Program-made: the position numbers and the translations under genes
The notes under the pieces: generated by a model
What the model was told of the DNA's origin: nothing
Database searches by the model: none
The model's input: the letters and a program-made list of their open reading frames with translations, nothing else
Source: Rhodospirillales bacterium
GTDB lineage: Bacteria > Pseudomonadota > Alphaproteobacteria > Micavibrionales > Micavibrionaceae
DNA: 64,000 nucleotides
Reading direction: 5' to 3'
NCBI GenBank assembly: GCA_020638155.1
Contig: JACKJB010000001.1
Span: 744,001 to 808,000 of the forward strand
Shown: one piece after another, positions 33,279 through 41,387 of the stretch
Layout of the letters: each line of letters starts with the position of its first letter
Numbering within the stretch: position 1 is the stretch's first letter

Positions 33279-35297
33279 ATGCCTAAGCTTAAGATTGACA
33301 ATATGGACGTTGAGGTTGCGCCGGGGACATCGATCCTGCAGGCGGCGGAGCAGCTTGGCATTGAAGTGCCGCGCTTTTGCTATCATGACCGCTTGTCCGT
33401 TCCGGCGAACTGCCGGATGTGCCTGGTCGAGGTTGAGGGCGGCCCGCCGAAGCCGGTGGCATCCTGCGCGATGGCCTGTGCCGATGACATGGTTGTGCAT
33501 ACCGATTCCCCGATGGTCAAAAAGGCCCGCAAGGGGGTTATGGAGTTCCTGCTGATTAACCACCCGCTGGATTGCCCGATTTGCGATCAGGGCGGCGAGT
33601 GCGATTTGCAGGATCAGGCTGCTGGCTATGGCTATGACCGTTCGCGTTATCATGAGAACAAGCGCGCCGTACCGAACAAGGATATCGGGCCGCTGGTTAA
33701 AACGATTATGACGCGCTGCATTCAATGTACGCGTTGTGTGCGGTTTACCGATGAGATTGCCGGGATGACGGAGCTGGGGCTGCTGCACCGGGGCGAGGAT
33801 GTCGAAATCGATACTTTCGTCCAGAAGGCGATGAAGTCCGAGCTGTCCGGGAACCTGATTGATATTTGCCCGGTTGGTGCGCTGACTTCTGCGCCGTATG
33901 CGTTTAAGGCGCGCTCATGGGAGCTGGCCAAGACCGAGACTATCGATGTGCATGATGCGGTGGGCTGCAATATCCGGGTTGATTCCCGTGGCGGCGAAGT
34001 GATGCGTGTGTTGCCGCGCCTGCATGAAGATATCAATGAAGAATGGATCAACGATCGGACACGTTTTGCCTATGACGGGTTGAAACGGAACCGCCTGGAT
34101 CGCCCGTGGATGCGCGATGAGACGGGCAAGCTGCGGCCCGCCAGCTGGGACGAAGCTTTGGCTGCGGTTGCTGAACAGCTCAAGAAAACCAAAAAAGATA
34201 AAGTTGCGGCGCTGGCCGGGGATCTGTGTGATCTCGAGTCCATGGTTGCGCTTAAAGATCTGCTGGAGACCGAAAATCTGGAATGCCGGATTGACGGGGC
34301 GCAGTTCGATCCGGGCGAGCGCTGTGGATATATCTTTAATTCTGGCATTGCCGGGATTGAACAGGCTGACGCGATCCTGCTGGTGGGGACGAACCCGCGG
34401 TGGGAAGGCTCGCTGGTCAATGCGCGTATTCGTAAGAAATGGCTGGCTGATAAAGTGCATATCGGCGTGATCGGCGAAGCGGTCGATCTTGGCTATCCAT
34501 ATATGCATGTTGGCGCTACGCCCGAAGATTTCGCGGCGATGGTCAAAGAATATGCCGGCAAGGTGAAGGCCGAAAGGCCGATGATAATTGCCGGTATGGG
34601 CGCGTTCCAGCGTGGTGACGGCGAAGCGGTTCATGCGATGTTGTATGATGCGGCGCAGGAACTGGGCTGTATCAAGGACGACTGGAACGGGTTTAACGTG
34701 CTGCACACGGCGGCTTCCCGGGTTGGCGCGCTGGATATCGGCTTTTACAGCAAGGGCGGGTTTGATCTGTCAAAAATGGATTTTGTCTACCTGCTCGGCG
34801 CGGATGACCTGAATATGGACCAGATCGGCAAGAAGGCGTTTGTCGTCTATCAGGGCCATCACGGCGATATCGGGGCACACCGCGCCGATGTTATCCTGCC
34901 GGGCGCGGCCTATACCGAAAAAGACGCGCTGTATGTGAATACCGAAGGGCGTGTACAGCAGGCCCGCCGTGCGGTGTATCCGCCGGGCGAAGCGCGGGAA
35001 GACTGGAAAATCCTGCGGGCGCTGTCCGGGTATCAGGCCAAGCCTCTGCCTTACGATAACATCCTGCAGCTGCGCGAACGGATTGTAAAAGAATGGAAAC
35101 ATCTGGGAACACTGGATGTTCTGCAACCGGCTGCATGGAAGAAATTTGGCAAAAAAGGTAAGCTGTTAAAGCAGAACTTTGAGCTGCCGATTGAGAATTT
35201 TTATCTAACCAACTGTATTACAAGATCTTCTGACACCATGATGGAGTGCACCGAAGCATTTCTTCGGGCGGAAGATGTCGCGGAGGCTGCTGAATAA
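33279..35297 (+). CDS. nuoG: NADH-quinone oxidoreductase subunit G
   Basis: The 672-residue 75-kDa-type subunit has an N-terminal [2Fe-2S] domain (FCYHDRLSVPANCRMCLVEV). Clusters N4 and N5 follow (HPLDCPICDQGGECDLQDQ, TRCIQCTRCVRF, and a Cys in IDICPVGALT), and then a molybdopterin-oxidoreductase-like domain without the cofactor. The start ATG 33279 lies 35 bp after cassette 3. Its stop TAA shares one base with the next ATG. Confidence 0.97.
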   Translation: MPKLKIDNMDVEVAPGTSILQAAEQLGIEVPRFCYHDRLSVPANCRMCLVEVEGGPPKPVASCAMACADDMVVHTDSPMVKKARKGVMEFLLINHPLDCPICDQGGECDLQDQAAGYGYDRSRYHENKRAVPNKDIGPLVKTIMTRCIQCTRCVRFTDEIAGMTELGLLHRGEDVEIDTFVQKAMKSELSGNLIDICPVGALTSAPYAFKARSWELAKTETIDVHDAVGCNIRVDSRGGEVMRVLPRLHEDINEEWINDRTRFAYDGLKRNRLDRPWMRDETGKLRPASWDEALAAVAEQLKKTKKDKVAALAGDLCDLESMVALKDLLETENLECRIDGAQFDPGERCGYIFNSGIAGIEQADAILLVGTNPRWEGSLVNARIRKKWLADKVHIGVIGEAVDLGYPYMHVGATPEDFAAMVKEYAGKVKAERPMIIAGMGAFQRGDGEAVHAMLYDAAQELGCIKDDWNGFNVLHTAASRVGALDIGFYSKGGFDLSKMDFVYLLGADDLNMDQIGKKAFVVYQGHHGDIGAHRADVILPGAAYTEKDALYVNTEGRVQQARRAVYPPGEAREDWKILRALSGYQAKPLPYDNILQLRERIVKEWKHLGTLDVLQPAAWKKFGKKGKLLKQNFELPIENFYLTNCITRSSDTMMECTEAFLRAEDVAEAAE

Positions 35298-35704
35298 TGA
35301 CCGATACTCTTAAAGCTGTTCAGGAATTTCATGAGTCGTTTGACCTGCCGGTTCTGGATGCGCCGGATATCAGTGATGAGAAAACCAACCGGCTGCGGAT
35401 TAACCTGATCGCCGAGGAACTGGATGAGTTGAAAGAGGCGCTGGCCGACGGAGATATCGTTGAGGTTCTGGATGCGCTGACGGATCTGCAATATGTACTG
35501 GATGGCGCGTATTTGTCGTTCGGGTTGCAACATCTTAAGCATACGGCTTTTGATGAGGTTCACCGCTCGAACATGAGCAAACTGGGTGCTGACGGGAAAC
35601 CTGTGCGCCGGGAGAGTGACGGGAAAGTGCTGAAGGGGCCTGATTATTTCAAGCCTGATCTGGCGCAGTTTATTCCCGGTACGTATTCGGACGCAGCGGA
35701 GTAG
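35297..35704 (+). CDS. MazG-superfamily NTP pyrophosphohydrolase-like protein
   Basis: The 135-residue product carries the all-alpha NTP-PPase metal motif EExxE...D in LIAEELDELKEALADGDIVEVLDALTD (about residues 36-62). The following segment (FDEVHRSNMSKLGADGKPVRR) is typical of the subfamily. These enzymes hydrolyse nucleoside triphosphates, often non-canonical ones. It overlaps the nuoG stop by one base, so it is translationally coupled to nuoG although it is not a respiratory protein. Confidence 0.82.
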   Translation: MTDTLKAVQEFHESFDLPVLDAPDISDEKTNRLRINLIAEELDELKEALADGDIVEVLDALTDLQYVLDGAYLSFGLQHLKHTAFDEVHRSNMSKLGADGKPVRRESDGKVLKGPDYFKPDLAQFIPGTYSDAAE

Positions 35705-35713
35705 GAGAGCGTT

Positions 35714-36286
35714 ATGACGGCAGAGATATCTTTAAGCGGACATGATCGCCTGATGGTCGGCCTTTCATGGGATCATAATGAGGAAGAGCTCTTTAATGAG
35801 CTGCAGGTGCATGATCTGGATTTGTCCTGTGCGGTGTTTGCTAAAGACGGCTCTTTTATGGACCTGATTACGCCGCAATCCCCGTTGCGGGAAAAATACA
35901 AGCACATGATCTTTCATGGCGGGGACCATATGAGTGGATCCGCTGATTTTGAGGATGAGTCCGTGGTTATCAATTTTGAGAATGCTGCCGATTCTATCGG
36001 TTGTGTTGCTGTGCTTGTTAATACCAAGGACAGGACCCGGATTTGGAAGGTGAAAAACGCTACGCTCGGTTATCATGACGGCGTTACGCTGAACGAAATT
36101 TACAAAACCGACCTTCGGGCGGCCGATATGGCGGCGGAAGCAACCAAGCAAAATCGTGACGGCTACTTTTTGGCGGGTATGATTAAGGAGTCCGGTGCTG
36201 GCCACTGGGATTTACAACCGGTGGAGAAATTTCTCGATAACCCGGACACTGATTTGCTTGCAGAAGAAATTAAAAACTATTTGTAA
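35714..36286 (+). CDS. TerD-like stress protein
   Basis: The 190-residue product shows the TerD pattern: LMVGLSWD, HDLDLSCAVFAKDGSFMDLI, then the calcium-site-like GGDHMSGSADFEDESVVINF, and a C-terminal strand-helix pair. TerD proteins are associated with tellurite and general stress resistance and bind Ca2+. It lacks the usual companions (TerC, TerE). It is packed between a MazG-like gene and nuoH with 8-9 nt gaps, so it is probably co-transcribed with nuo. The family call is by motif only. Confidence 0.65.
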   Translation: MTAEISLSGHDRLMVGLSWDHNEEELFNELQVHDLDLSCAVFAKDGSFMDLITPQSPLREKYKHMIFHGGDHMSGSADFEDESVVINFENAADSIGCVAVLVNTKDRTRIWKVKNATLGYHDGVTLNEIYKTDLRAADMAAEATKQNRDGYFLAGMIKESGAGHWDLQPVEKFLDNPDTDLLAEEIKNYL

Positions 36287-36294
36287 GGGAAGAG

Positions 36295-37305
36295 ATGCCT
36301 GAACTCTGGAGCTTATATATCTGGCCGTTACTGGTGATCCTGATGCATATCGGGATCATTGTCGGGGCTGTGTTGTTTGGTGTGGCGTACCTGACCTATT
36401 TCGAGCGTAAAGTTCTGGGGGCGATGCAGCGCAGGCAAGGGCCGATGACGGTTGGGCCGTTCGGGCTTTTGCAACCGATTGCGGACGGTGTGAAGCTACT
36501 GTCCAAGGAAACGATTATCCCGTCGCAAGCTAACCGCCCTGTGTTTCTGTTGGCGCCGATCCTGATGTTTATTCTGGCTTTGATTGCCTGGGCGGTGATC
36601 CCGGTTGATTACAGGATGGTGCTTGCCGATATCAATGTCGGGATTTTGTATTTGTTTGCTGTTTCCTCCATGGGGGTTTACGGCGTGATTATGGCCGGAT
36701 GGGCTTCGAACTCCCGTTATGCGTTTCTTGGCGGGCTGCGTTCCGCGTCGCAAATGGTGTCCTATGAAGTGTCTATGGGGCTGATTATCGTTTGTGTGCT
36801 TGTCTGTGTAGGCTCTCTGAACCTGACCGATATCGTGATGGCGCCGCGTCCTGTGTGGGTGCAGGTGATGCTGTTCCCGATGTTTATCGTGTTTCTTGTG
36901 TCGATTTTGGCGGAAACCAACCGGGCACCGTTTGACTTGCCGGAGGGGGAGTCAGAGCTGTCCGGCGGGTTCATGGTGGAATATTCGGCGATGACTTTCG
37001 CGCTGTTCTTCCTGGGGGAATACGCGAATATGATCCTGATGAGCGCGATTGCGGTTGTACTGTTCCTGGGGGGCTGGCTGCCGCCGTTCGGGATGGAATT
37101 TCTTGGGTTCGTGCCGGGCTTTGTCTGGTTTGTCGTTAAGACCTGCGCGATCCTGTTCTTCTTCCTGTGGGCGCGGGCGACTTTCCCGCGTTACCGCTAT
37201 GACCAGCTGATGCGGCTGGGCTGGAAAGTGTTCCTGCCGTTAACGTTGCTGTGGGTACTGGTGATGTCCGGCAGCCTGATTATGACCGGGGCGTTGCCTC
37301 AATAA
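36295..37305 (+). CDS. nuoH: NADH-quinone oxidoreductase subunit H
   Basis: The 336-residue membrane subunit connects the quinone site to the proton channels. It has about eight hydrophobic helices, the conserved FERKVLGAMQRRQGP (about 36-50) with quinone-chamber residues, and ETNRAPFDLPEGESELSGGF (about 208-227). AGGGA lies before ATG 36295. The inverted-arm cassette follows 16 bp after its stop. Confidence 0.97.
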   Translation: MPELWSLYIWPLLVILMHIGIIVGAVLFGVAYLTYFERKVLGAMQRRQGPMTVGPFGLLQPIADGVKLLSKETIIPSQANRPVFLLAPILMFILALIAWAVIPVDYRMVLADINVGILYLFAVSSMGVYGVIMAGWASNSRYAFLGGLRSASQMVSYEVSMGLIIVCVLVCVGSLNLTDIVMAPRPVWVQVMLFPMFIVFLVSILAETNRAPFDLPEGESELSGGFMVEYSAMTFALFFLGEYANMILMSAIAVVLFLGGWLPPFGMEFLGFVPGFVWFVVKTCAILFFFLWARATFPRYRYDQLMRLGWKVFLPLTLLWVLVMSGSLIMTGALPQ

Positions 37306-37321
37306 TTTGTTATGTTTGAAA

Positions 37322-37670
37322 AACCACGAATGGACACTAATAAACACAAATTTTTATCATGCTAAATATAGTTATTCCTATAGCGATTGCATATTACATG
37401 CGGTTTAGAGATTTTAATAAAGGTTTGTGGTTTACCTTATTTGCTACAATAATTGCCGGGTTTTTATCTATATGGGGCAAGATAAGTTTGAATAATAATG
37501 CGCAAACAGATTTCACCATGACAGGAGACGAAATTATTGATAATATCATGTTTGCTAAGTTTGGGTATATATTTTATCGCTTACAAGTTTTTTAAAAAAG
37601 CTATGAAATCTACTGATGGTGAAGAATCATGATAAAGATAATTCGTGTTTATTTGTGTTTATTCGTGGTT
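37322..37670 (+). mobile_element. Inverted-arm cassette between nuoH and nuoI
   Basis: The arms 37322-37352 and 37640-37670 are inverted copies with 27 of 31 positions identical. Each arm is built of units like AAACACGAAT. The segment between them is AT-rich compared with the nuo genes and holds one short ORF. No transposase is visible. nuoI starts 12 bp after the right arm. Confidence 0.75.
37359..37595 (+). CDS. Small AT-rich ORF, possible membrane peptide (cassette cargo)
   Basis: The 78-residue ORF starts 6 nt after the left arm. It begins with a hydrophobic segment (MLNIVIPIAIAYYM) and has a second one (FTLFATIIAGFLSIWG). It then ends in a polar tail. Its base composition differs from that of its neighbours. 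It may be a real small membrane protein or a decayed remnant of a longer cargo; I recognise no family. Confidence 0.4.
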   Translation: MLNIVIPIAIAYYMRFRDFNKGLWFTLFATIIAGFLSIWGKISLNNNAQTDFTMTGDEIIDNIMFAKFGYIFYRLQVF

Positions 37671-37681
37671 AAATAAAAGAC

Positions 37682-38161
37682 ATGGACAGTCTCGCACGTA
37701 GCTTTTTATTGCCGGAAATCGTTAAAGGGATGACTTTGACGCTGAAGTATTTCTTTCGGCCGAAAGTAACGATTAACTATCCAAACGAAAAAGGGCCGAT
37801 CAGCCCACGTTTTCGCGGCGAGCATGCCTTACGCCGGTATCCTAACGGGGAAGAGCGCTGCATTGCCTGTAAGCTGTGTGAGGCGATTTGCCCGGCGCTG
37901 GCGATTACGATCGAGGCCGAACCGCGCGAAGACGGCAGCCGCCGGACGACGCGTTACGATATCGACATGACCAAATGTATTTATTGTGGGTTGTGCCAGG
38001 AAGCGTGCCCGGTGGATGCGATTGTCGAAGGGCCGAATTTTGAATTTGCCGCCGAAACCCGCGAAGAGCTTTATTACAATAAAGACAAGCTTTTAGCGAA
38101 CGGCGACCGTTGGGAAGCGCAGATTGCGTCTAATCTTGAGGCAGAAGCGCCTTACCGCTGA
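37682..38161 (+). CDS. nuoI: NADH-quinone oxidoreductase subunit I
   Basis: The 159-residue subunit carries clusters N6a and N6b in two ferredoxin motifs, CIACKLCEAICP and CIYCGLCQEACP. The N-terminal amphipathic helix (SLARSFLLPEIVKGM) is typical of the alphaproteobacterial form. Its start ATG 37682 lies 12 bp after the inverted-arm cassette, and no Shine-Dalgarno is obvious there. Confidence 0.97.
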   Translation: MDSLARSFLLPEIVKGMTLTLKYFFRPKVTINYPNEKGPISPRFRGEHALRRYPNGEERCIACKLCEAICPALAITIEAEPREDGSRRTTRYDIDMTKCIYCGLCQEACPVDAIVEGPNFEFAAETREELYYNKDKLLANGDRWEAQIASNLEAEAPYR

Positions 38162-38239
38162 TTTTTCAATAATCAATTGACATAGAGGCTTCATTTTTTC
38201 ATAGTGCGACCGCATAACATTTACAGCGGAGGCTCTTCT

Positions 38240-39700
38240 ATGAATAAAGCAACAAAATCCTTACTTGGTGGCGCGGCCCTTCTTACGGCGGGGCTTGGTG
38301 CTGGCGCAGTCTATGTGAACAATGTTGTTGTTCCGGAGGCCCTGGCGGAGCGTTTTAAAGCTGTCGCCAATGATGCCTATGCCAGTAAGGGGCCAGGGAT
38401 GGGTGTCGCGGCAAATTATATTGATCTGGTTACAGTGGAACCTTCCGGCTTTTTGATCTATGACGTGAAGGTTCCCGGGGTGCAGGTTGATTTCAAGGGC
38501 GCACAGGAAATGGACACGACTATTCGTACGCCGCATACAACGTACAGCATGACGTTTGATAGTCATCAGGCGCTTTTAAACTACGCATTCGGCGAAGACG
38601 GCCAGGAGATTACAGTCCGGGCGGCATCTGTAGAGCCTGTGTCCATGGATATTGAAATGAAAGACGAGTTGCGTGGGGCGACGTTAAAGGCGAGCGCAAC
38701 ATGCGCGAGCGCCGTTTATGATGTGATTGTCAAAGGGGATGATTATACCTTTGTCACCGGGCAGGAAAATTGCGATCTGACGTTTAAAACGGATGACGGC
38801 ATTATTGGGATTGATGCGGAGATCGATGTGAATAATTTCGTTCGGAAAACCGGCAATCTGTATGACAGCGATACCATTCTGACGGCTTCGAATATCAACG
38901 TTGTTTTGGGGTCGAATGACCCGATGGCGGGGCTGCATGTTACGGTTGATGAGATTTCATTTCAGGCTGGGTACGATGGTCTGGCTTCAGAATTGCGCAC
39001 TCTGCAGGCATTCGAGCCAGGTATGGTTCCTAATGGCGTAAGCTTTGGATTGAATATTGGGAAGATCAGCCTTGATGAGACTGCCCTGCAGGGGATGGCC
39101 GCACCTGAAATCAGTGCTGCCGTACAGTTGGGGCTGGATAATCTGAAAGAGGATGAAGCCCAGGCCGAAATTTCGCTTGGGTATACATTGAAAAATGCCG
39201 ATGCTTTGACGCCCGGTGTGCCTTTGCATATTCCTGAAGAGGCTTCCTGTACGGTTACTTTGAGTGATGTCCCTGTCCAGCAGGCGATTGGTTCCATACG
39301 GAACGGGCTTACAGATAGTGTTGAGCTGGGATTTGGAACCATTCCTTCTATTACAGGCGAAGGCCTTGGTGTCGCAAGCATTACAGACGGTATAGGGGTG
39401 CAGTTTAACTGTGCCGTTGCCAGCCCCGGTTATGATGTTTCCTATAAAGGGAATCATACTGTGGAAGGGACCGCGCTGCCGGGTAAAGGGCAGATCGTTG
39501 TGAACGGGTTTGATAACCTTGTAAGCAATTACGGCATGATGCTCGGTGAGGGTGGTGCCAGCCTTGGTGATATGTTCAAGGCGATGGCCGTGCCGACTGA
39601 AGACGGCAAAGGGCTTCTCTGGAATTACGAGCTTGATAAGACAGGGAACTTGACTGTGAACGGCGCGCCGATGGGGCCGGGGCCTGTTATGATGCCTTAA
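38240..39700 (+). CDS. Membrane-anchored or secreted protein, unknown function
   Basis: The 486-residue product starts at ATG 38240 with GGAGG (38228-38232). It has an N-terminal signal-anchor helix (about residues 8-30, with Gly/Ala-rich LLGGAALLTAGLGAGAVYV). The rest is rich in Asp, Gly, Val and Thr with beta-strand periodicity and several Cys. The layout is similar to the protein at 2588-3736 (signal anchor plus beta-rich domain), but I cannot claim homology. It has its own terminator and splits nuoI from nuoJ. Confidence 0.62.
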   Translation: MNKATKSLLGGAALLTAGLGAGAVYVNNVVVPEALAERFKAVANDAYASKGPGMGVAANYIDLVTVEPSGFLIYDVKVPGVQVDFKGAQEMDTTIRTPHTTYSMTFDSHQALLNYAFGEDGQEITVRAASVEPVSMDIEMKDELRGATLKASATCASAVYDVIVKGDDYTFVTGQENCDLTFKTDDGIIGIDAEIDVNNFVRKTGNLYDSDTILTASNINVVLGSNDPMAGLHVTVDEISFQAGYDGLASELRTLQAFEPGMVPNGVSFGLNIGKISLDETALQGMAAPEISAAVQLGLDNLKEDEAQAEISLGYTLKNADALTPGVPLHIPEEASCTVTLSDVPVQQAIGSIRNGLTDSVELGFGTIPSITGEGLGVASITDGIGVQFNCAVASPGYDVSYKGNHTVEGTALPGKGQIVVNGFDNLVSNYGMMLGEGGASLGDMFKAMAVPTEDGKGLLWNYELDKTGNLTVNGAPMGPGPVMMP

Positions 39701-39728
39701 TGGGGCTTTTAATTCTACTGGATACAAT

Positions 39729-39759
39729 AAAAGCGCCTCGGGATTGGGGCGCTTTTTTT
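39729..39759 (+). terminator. Rho-independent terminator
   Basis: AAAAGCGCC (39729-39737) pairs with GGCGCTTTT (39748-39756), followed by more T. It lies between two convergent genes. Confidence 0.85.
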
Positions 39760-39784
39760 ATCGGGGTATCTCAGGGAAAGGGGG

Positions 39785-40276
39785 TTAGAACCACTCGACC
39801 GGGACGTGGTAGTAAACGTTCAGGATTTCCGTGCCGGGGTTCCGGTCGCCCAGGCTGGCGTTTGAAATGTGGCCAAAGGCAACACCAACGCGGGAGGAAT
39901 TCTGGAATTCCCAGCCGAGTTCCAATTGGGAACGGAATTCGATGGTGTTCCCAAGATCTTTGCCGTCCCCGTCACCGTAAAGCCCTGCGCCGAAGCTGGG
40001 GGTAATCACAAAGCCGTCACCGGCCTGAATATCCGCCAGGATCCCGGCAACACCGTAAACGGCGCCATCTGACGTGACTTCACCGCCGGCCCATGGTTCG
40101 ATGACCCAGACCAAAGGACGATCCCAGCGATATTCAACGCGGAAATCGGTGGCGCCTTCGTTATCATTAATGTCATACCAGCCGATACCGAGGCTGAGGA
40201 GGTCGCCTTCCGCTTTTGCCGGAGCGGCGGCAAAAAGCAGGATGATCGTTAAAAACAGGGGCGCAAAGTGTTTCAC
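39785..40276 (-). CDS. PagL-like lipid A 3-O-deacylase
   Basis: The 163-residue product starts at GTG 40276, which follows AAGGAAG by 6 nt; an upstream TTG (40306) is weaker. It has a signal peptide (cleavage near PAKAEGD) and a small beta-barrel pattern. The C-terminal part has the PagL active-site signature: FRSQLELGWEFQN, then GVAFGHISNASLGDRNPGTE with the catalytic His and Ser in HIS. PagL removes the 3-O acyl chain of lipid A in the outer membrane. It lies on the strand opposite to nuo, between nuoI and nuoJ. Confidence 0.85.
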   Translation of the reverse strand: MKHFAPLFLTIILLFAAAPAKAEGDLLSLGIGWYDINDNEGATDFRVEYRWDRPLVWVIEPWAGGEVTSDGAVYGVAGILADIQAGDGFVITPSFGAGLYGDGDGKDLGNTIEFRSQLELGWEFQNSSRVGVAFGHISNASLGDRNPGTEILNVYYHVPVEWF

Positions 40277-40466
40277 AGTATTCTTCCTTTTTTGAGAAAA
40301 GTCCAAGGACGATAGATAGCGCCGATTTTTGCAGATATGAAGAAAAAATCAATCCCTAAGTATTTTTTCTTATCAAAGTGGATATTTCGGGAATGGGCGC
40401 TTGAAGTCAGGGCCACAAAATATTAGAAGTGACTGTAATTACTTTGATAAGGTAAGCGCATAAATC

Positions 40467-41072
40467 ATGATTTCTGGATTAGCTTTTTATCTATTTGCCG
40501 CCGTACTGGTTCTGAGTGCCCTGATGGTTATCACGGCCAAAAACCCTGTGCATTCCGTGTTATTCCTGATTCTGGCGTTCTTTAATGCCGCGGGATTGTT
40601 CATCCTGCTTGGTGCTGAGTTTATCGCGACGATTCTTGTGATCGTCTATGTCGGCGCTGTGGCGGTCCTGTTCCTGTTTGTCGTGATGATGCTGGATATC
40701 AGTTTTGCCGATTTGCGCAAAGGGGCGATGCAATATGTCCCGATCGGTCTTGTGATTGGCTTTGTGCTGCTTGGGGAGCTGTTCCTGGCCTATGGGGCAT
40801 GGCAGTTTGCCCCCGAAGTTGAGCAGCATTTTGCAGCGCCGGTTGTTCCCGATGTGACGAATACCGAGGCTTTGGGCGGTCTTTTATACACGCATTATGT
40901 TTTGGCCTTCCAGATGGCCGGCTTAATTCTACTGGTGGCGATGATGGGCGCGATTGTTTTGACGCACCGGACGCGGCCCGGTGTTCGCAAGCAGAAAGTC
41001 GCTGACCAGTTCGACCGTAAAATTGAGGAGTCGATGGAAATCAAAAAAGTTGCTTCGGGATCGGGGGTCTAA
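40467..41072 (+). CDS. nuoJ: NADH-quinone oxidoreductase subunit J
   Basis: The 201-residue membrane subunit has five hydrophobic helices. The conserved stretch ATILVIVYVGAVAVLFLFVVMML contains the pi-bulge region of the third helix, followed by a polar loop and NPVHSVLFLI earlier in the chain. From here to nuoN the genes are tightly packed. Start ATG 40467. Confidence 0.97.
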   Translation: MISGLAFYLFAAVLVLSALMVITAKNPVHSVLFLILAFFNAAGLFILLGAEFIATILVIVYVGAVAVLFLFVVMMLDISFADLRKGAMQYVPIGLVIGFVLLGELFLAYGAWQFAPEVEQHFAAPVVPDVTNTEALGGLLYTHYVLAFQMAGLILLVAMMGAIVLTHRTRPGVRKQKVADQFDRKIEESMEIKKVASGSGV

Positions 41073-41075
41073 GAC

Positions 41076-41384
41076 ATGGAGATTGCGCTTAATCATTACC
41101 TGATTCTGGCCGGGATTGTGTTTACCCTCGGCGTGTTCGGGATTTTCCTGAACCGGAAGAACGTGATTGTGATCCTGATGTCGATTGAGTTGATGCTGCT
41201 GGCGGTGAATATTAACTTCGTCGCTTTTTCGGTGTATCTCGGCGATATGGCGGGGCAGGTCTTTACGATGTTTATCCTGACGGTTGCTGCGGCAGAGGCT
41301 GCGATCGGGCTTGCGATCCTGGTCGTGTTCTTCCGGAACAAGGGTTCTATTGCCGTTGAAGATATTTCAATGATGAAGGGATAA
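41076..41384 (+). CDS. nuoK: NADH-quinone oxidoreductase subunit K
   Basis: The 102-residue subunit has three transmembrane helices with the conserved membrane Glu residues in SIELML and TVAAAEAAIGLAI. It is 3 nt after nuoJ and 3 nt before nuoL, so it is part of a translationally coupled string. Start ATG 41076. Confidence 0.97.
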   Translation: MEIALNHYLILAGIVFTLGVFGIFLNRKNVIVILMSIELMLLAVNINFVAFSVYLGDMAGQVFTMFILTVAAAEAAIGLAILVVFFRNKGSIAVEDISMMKG

Positions 41385-41387
41385 GGC

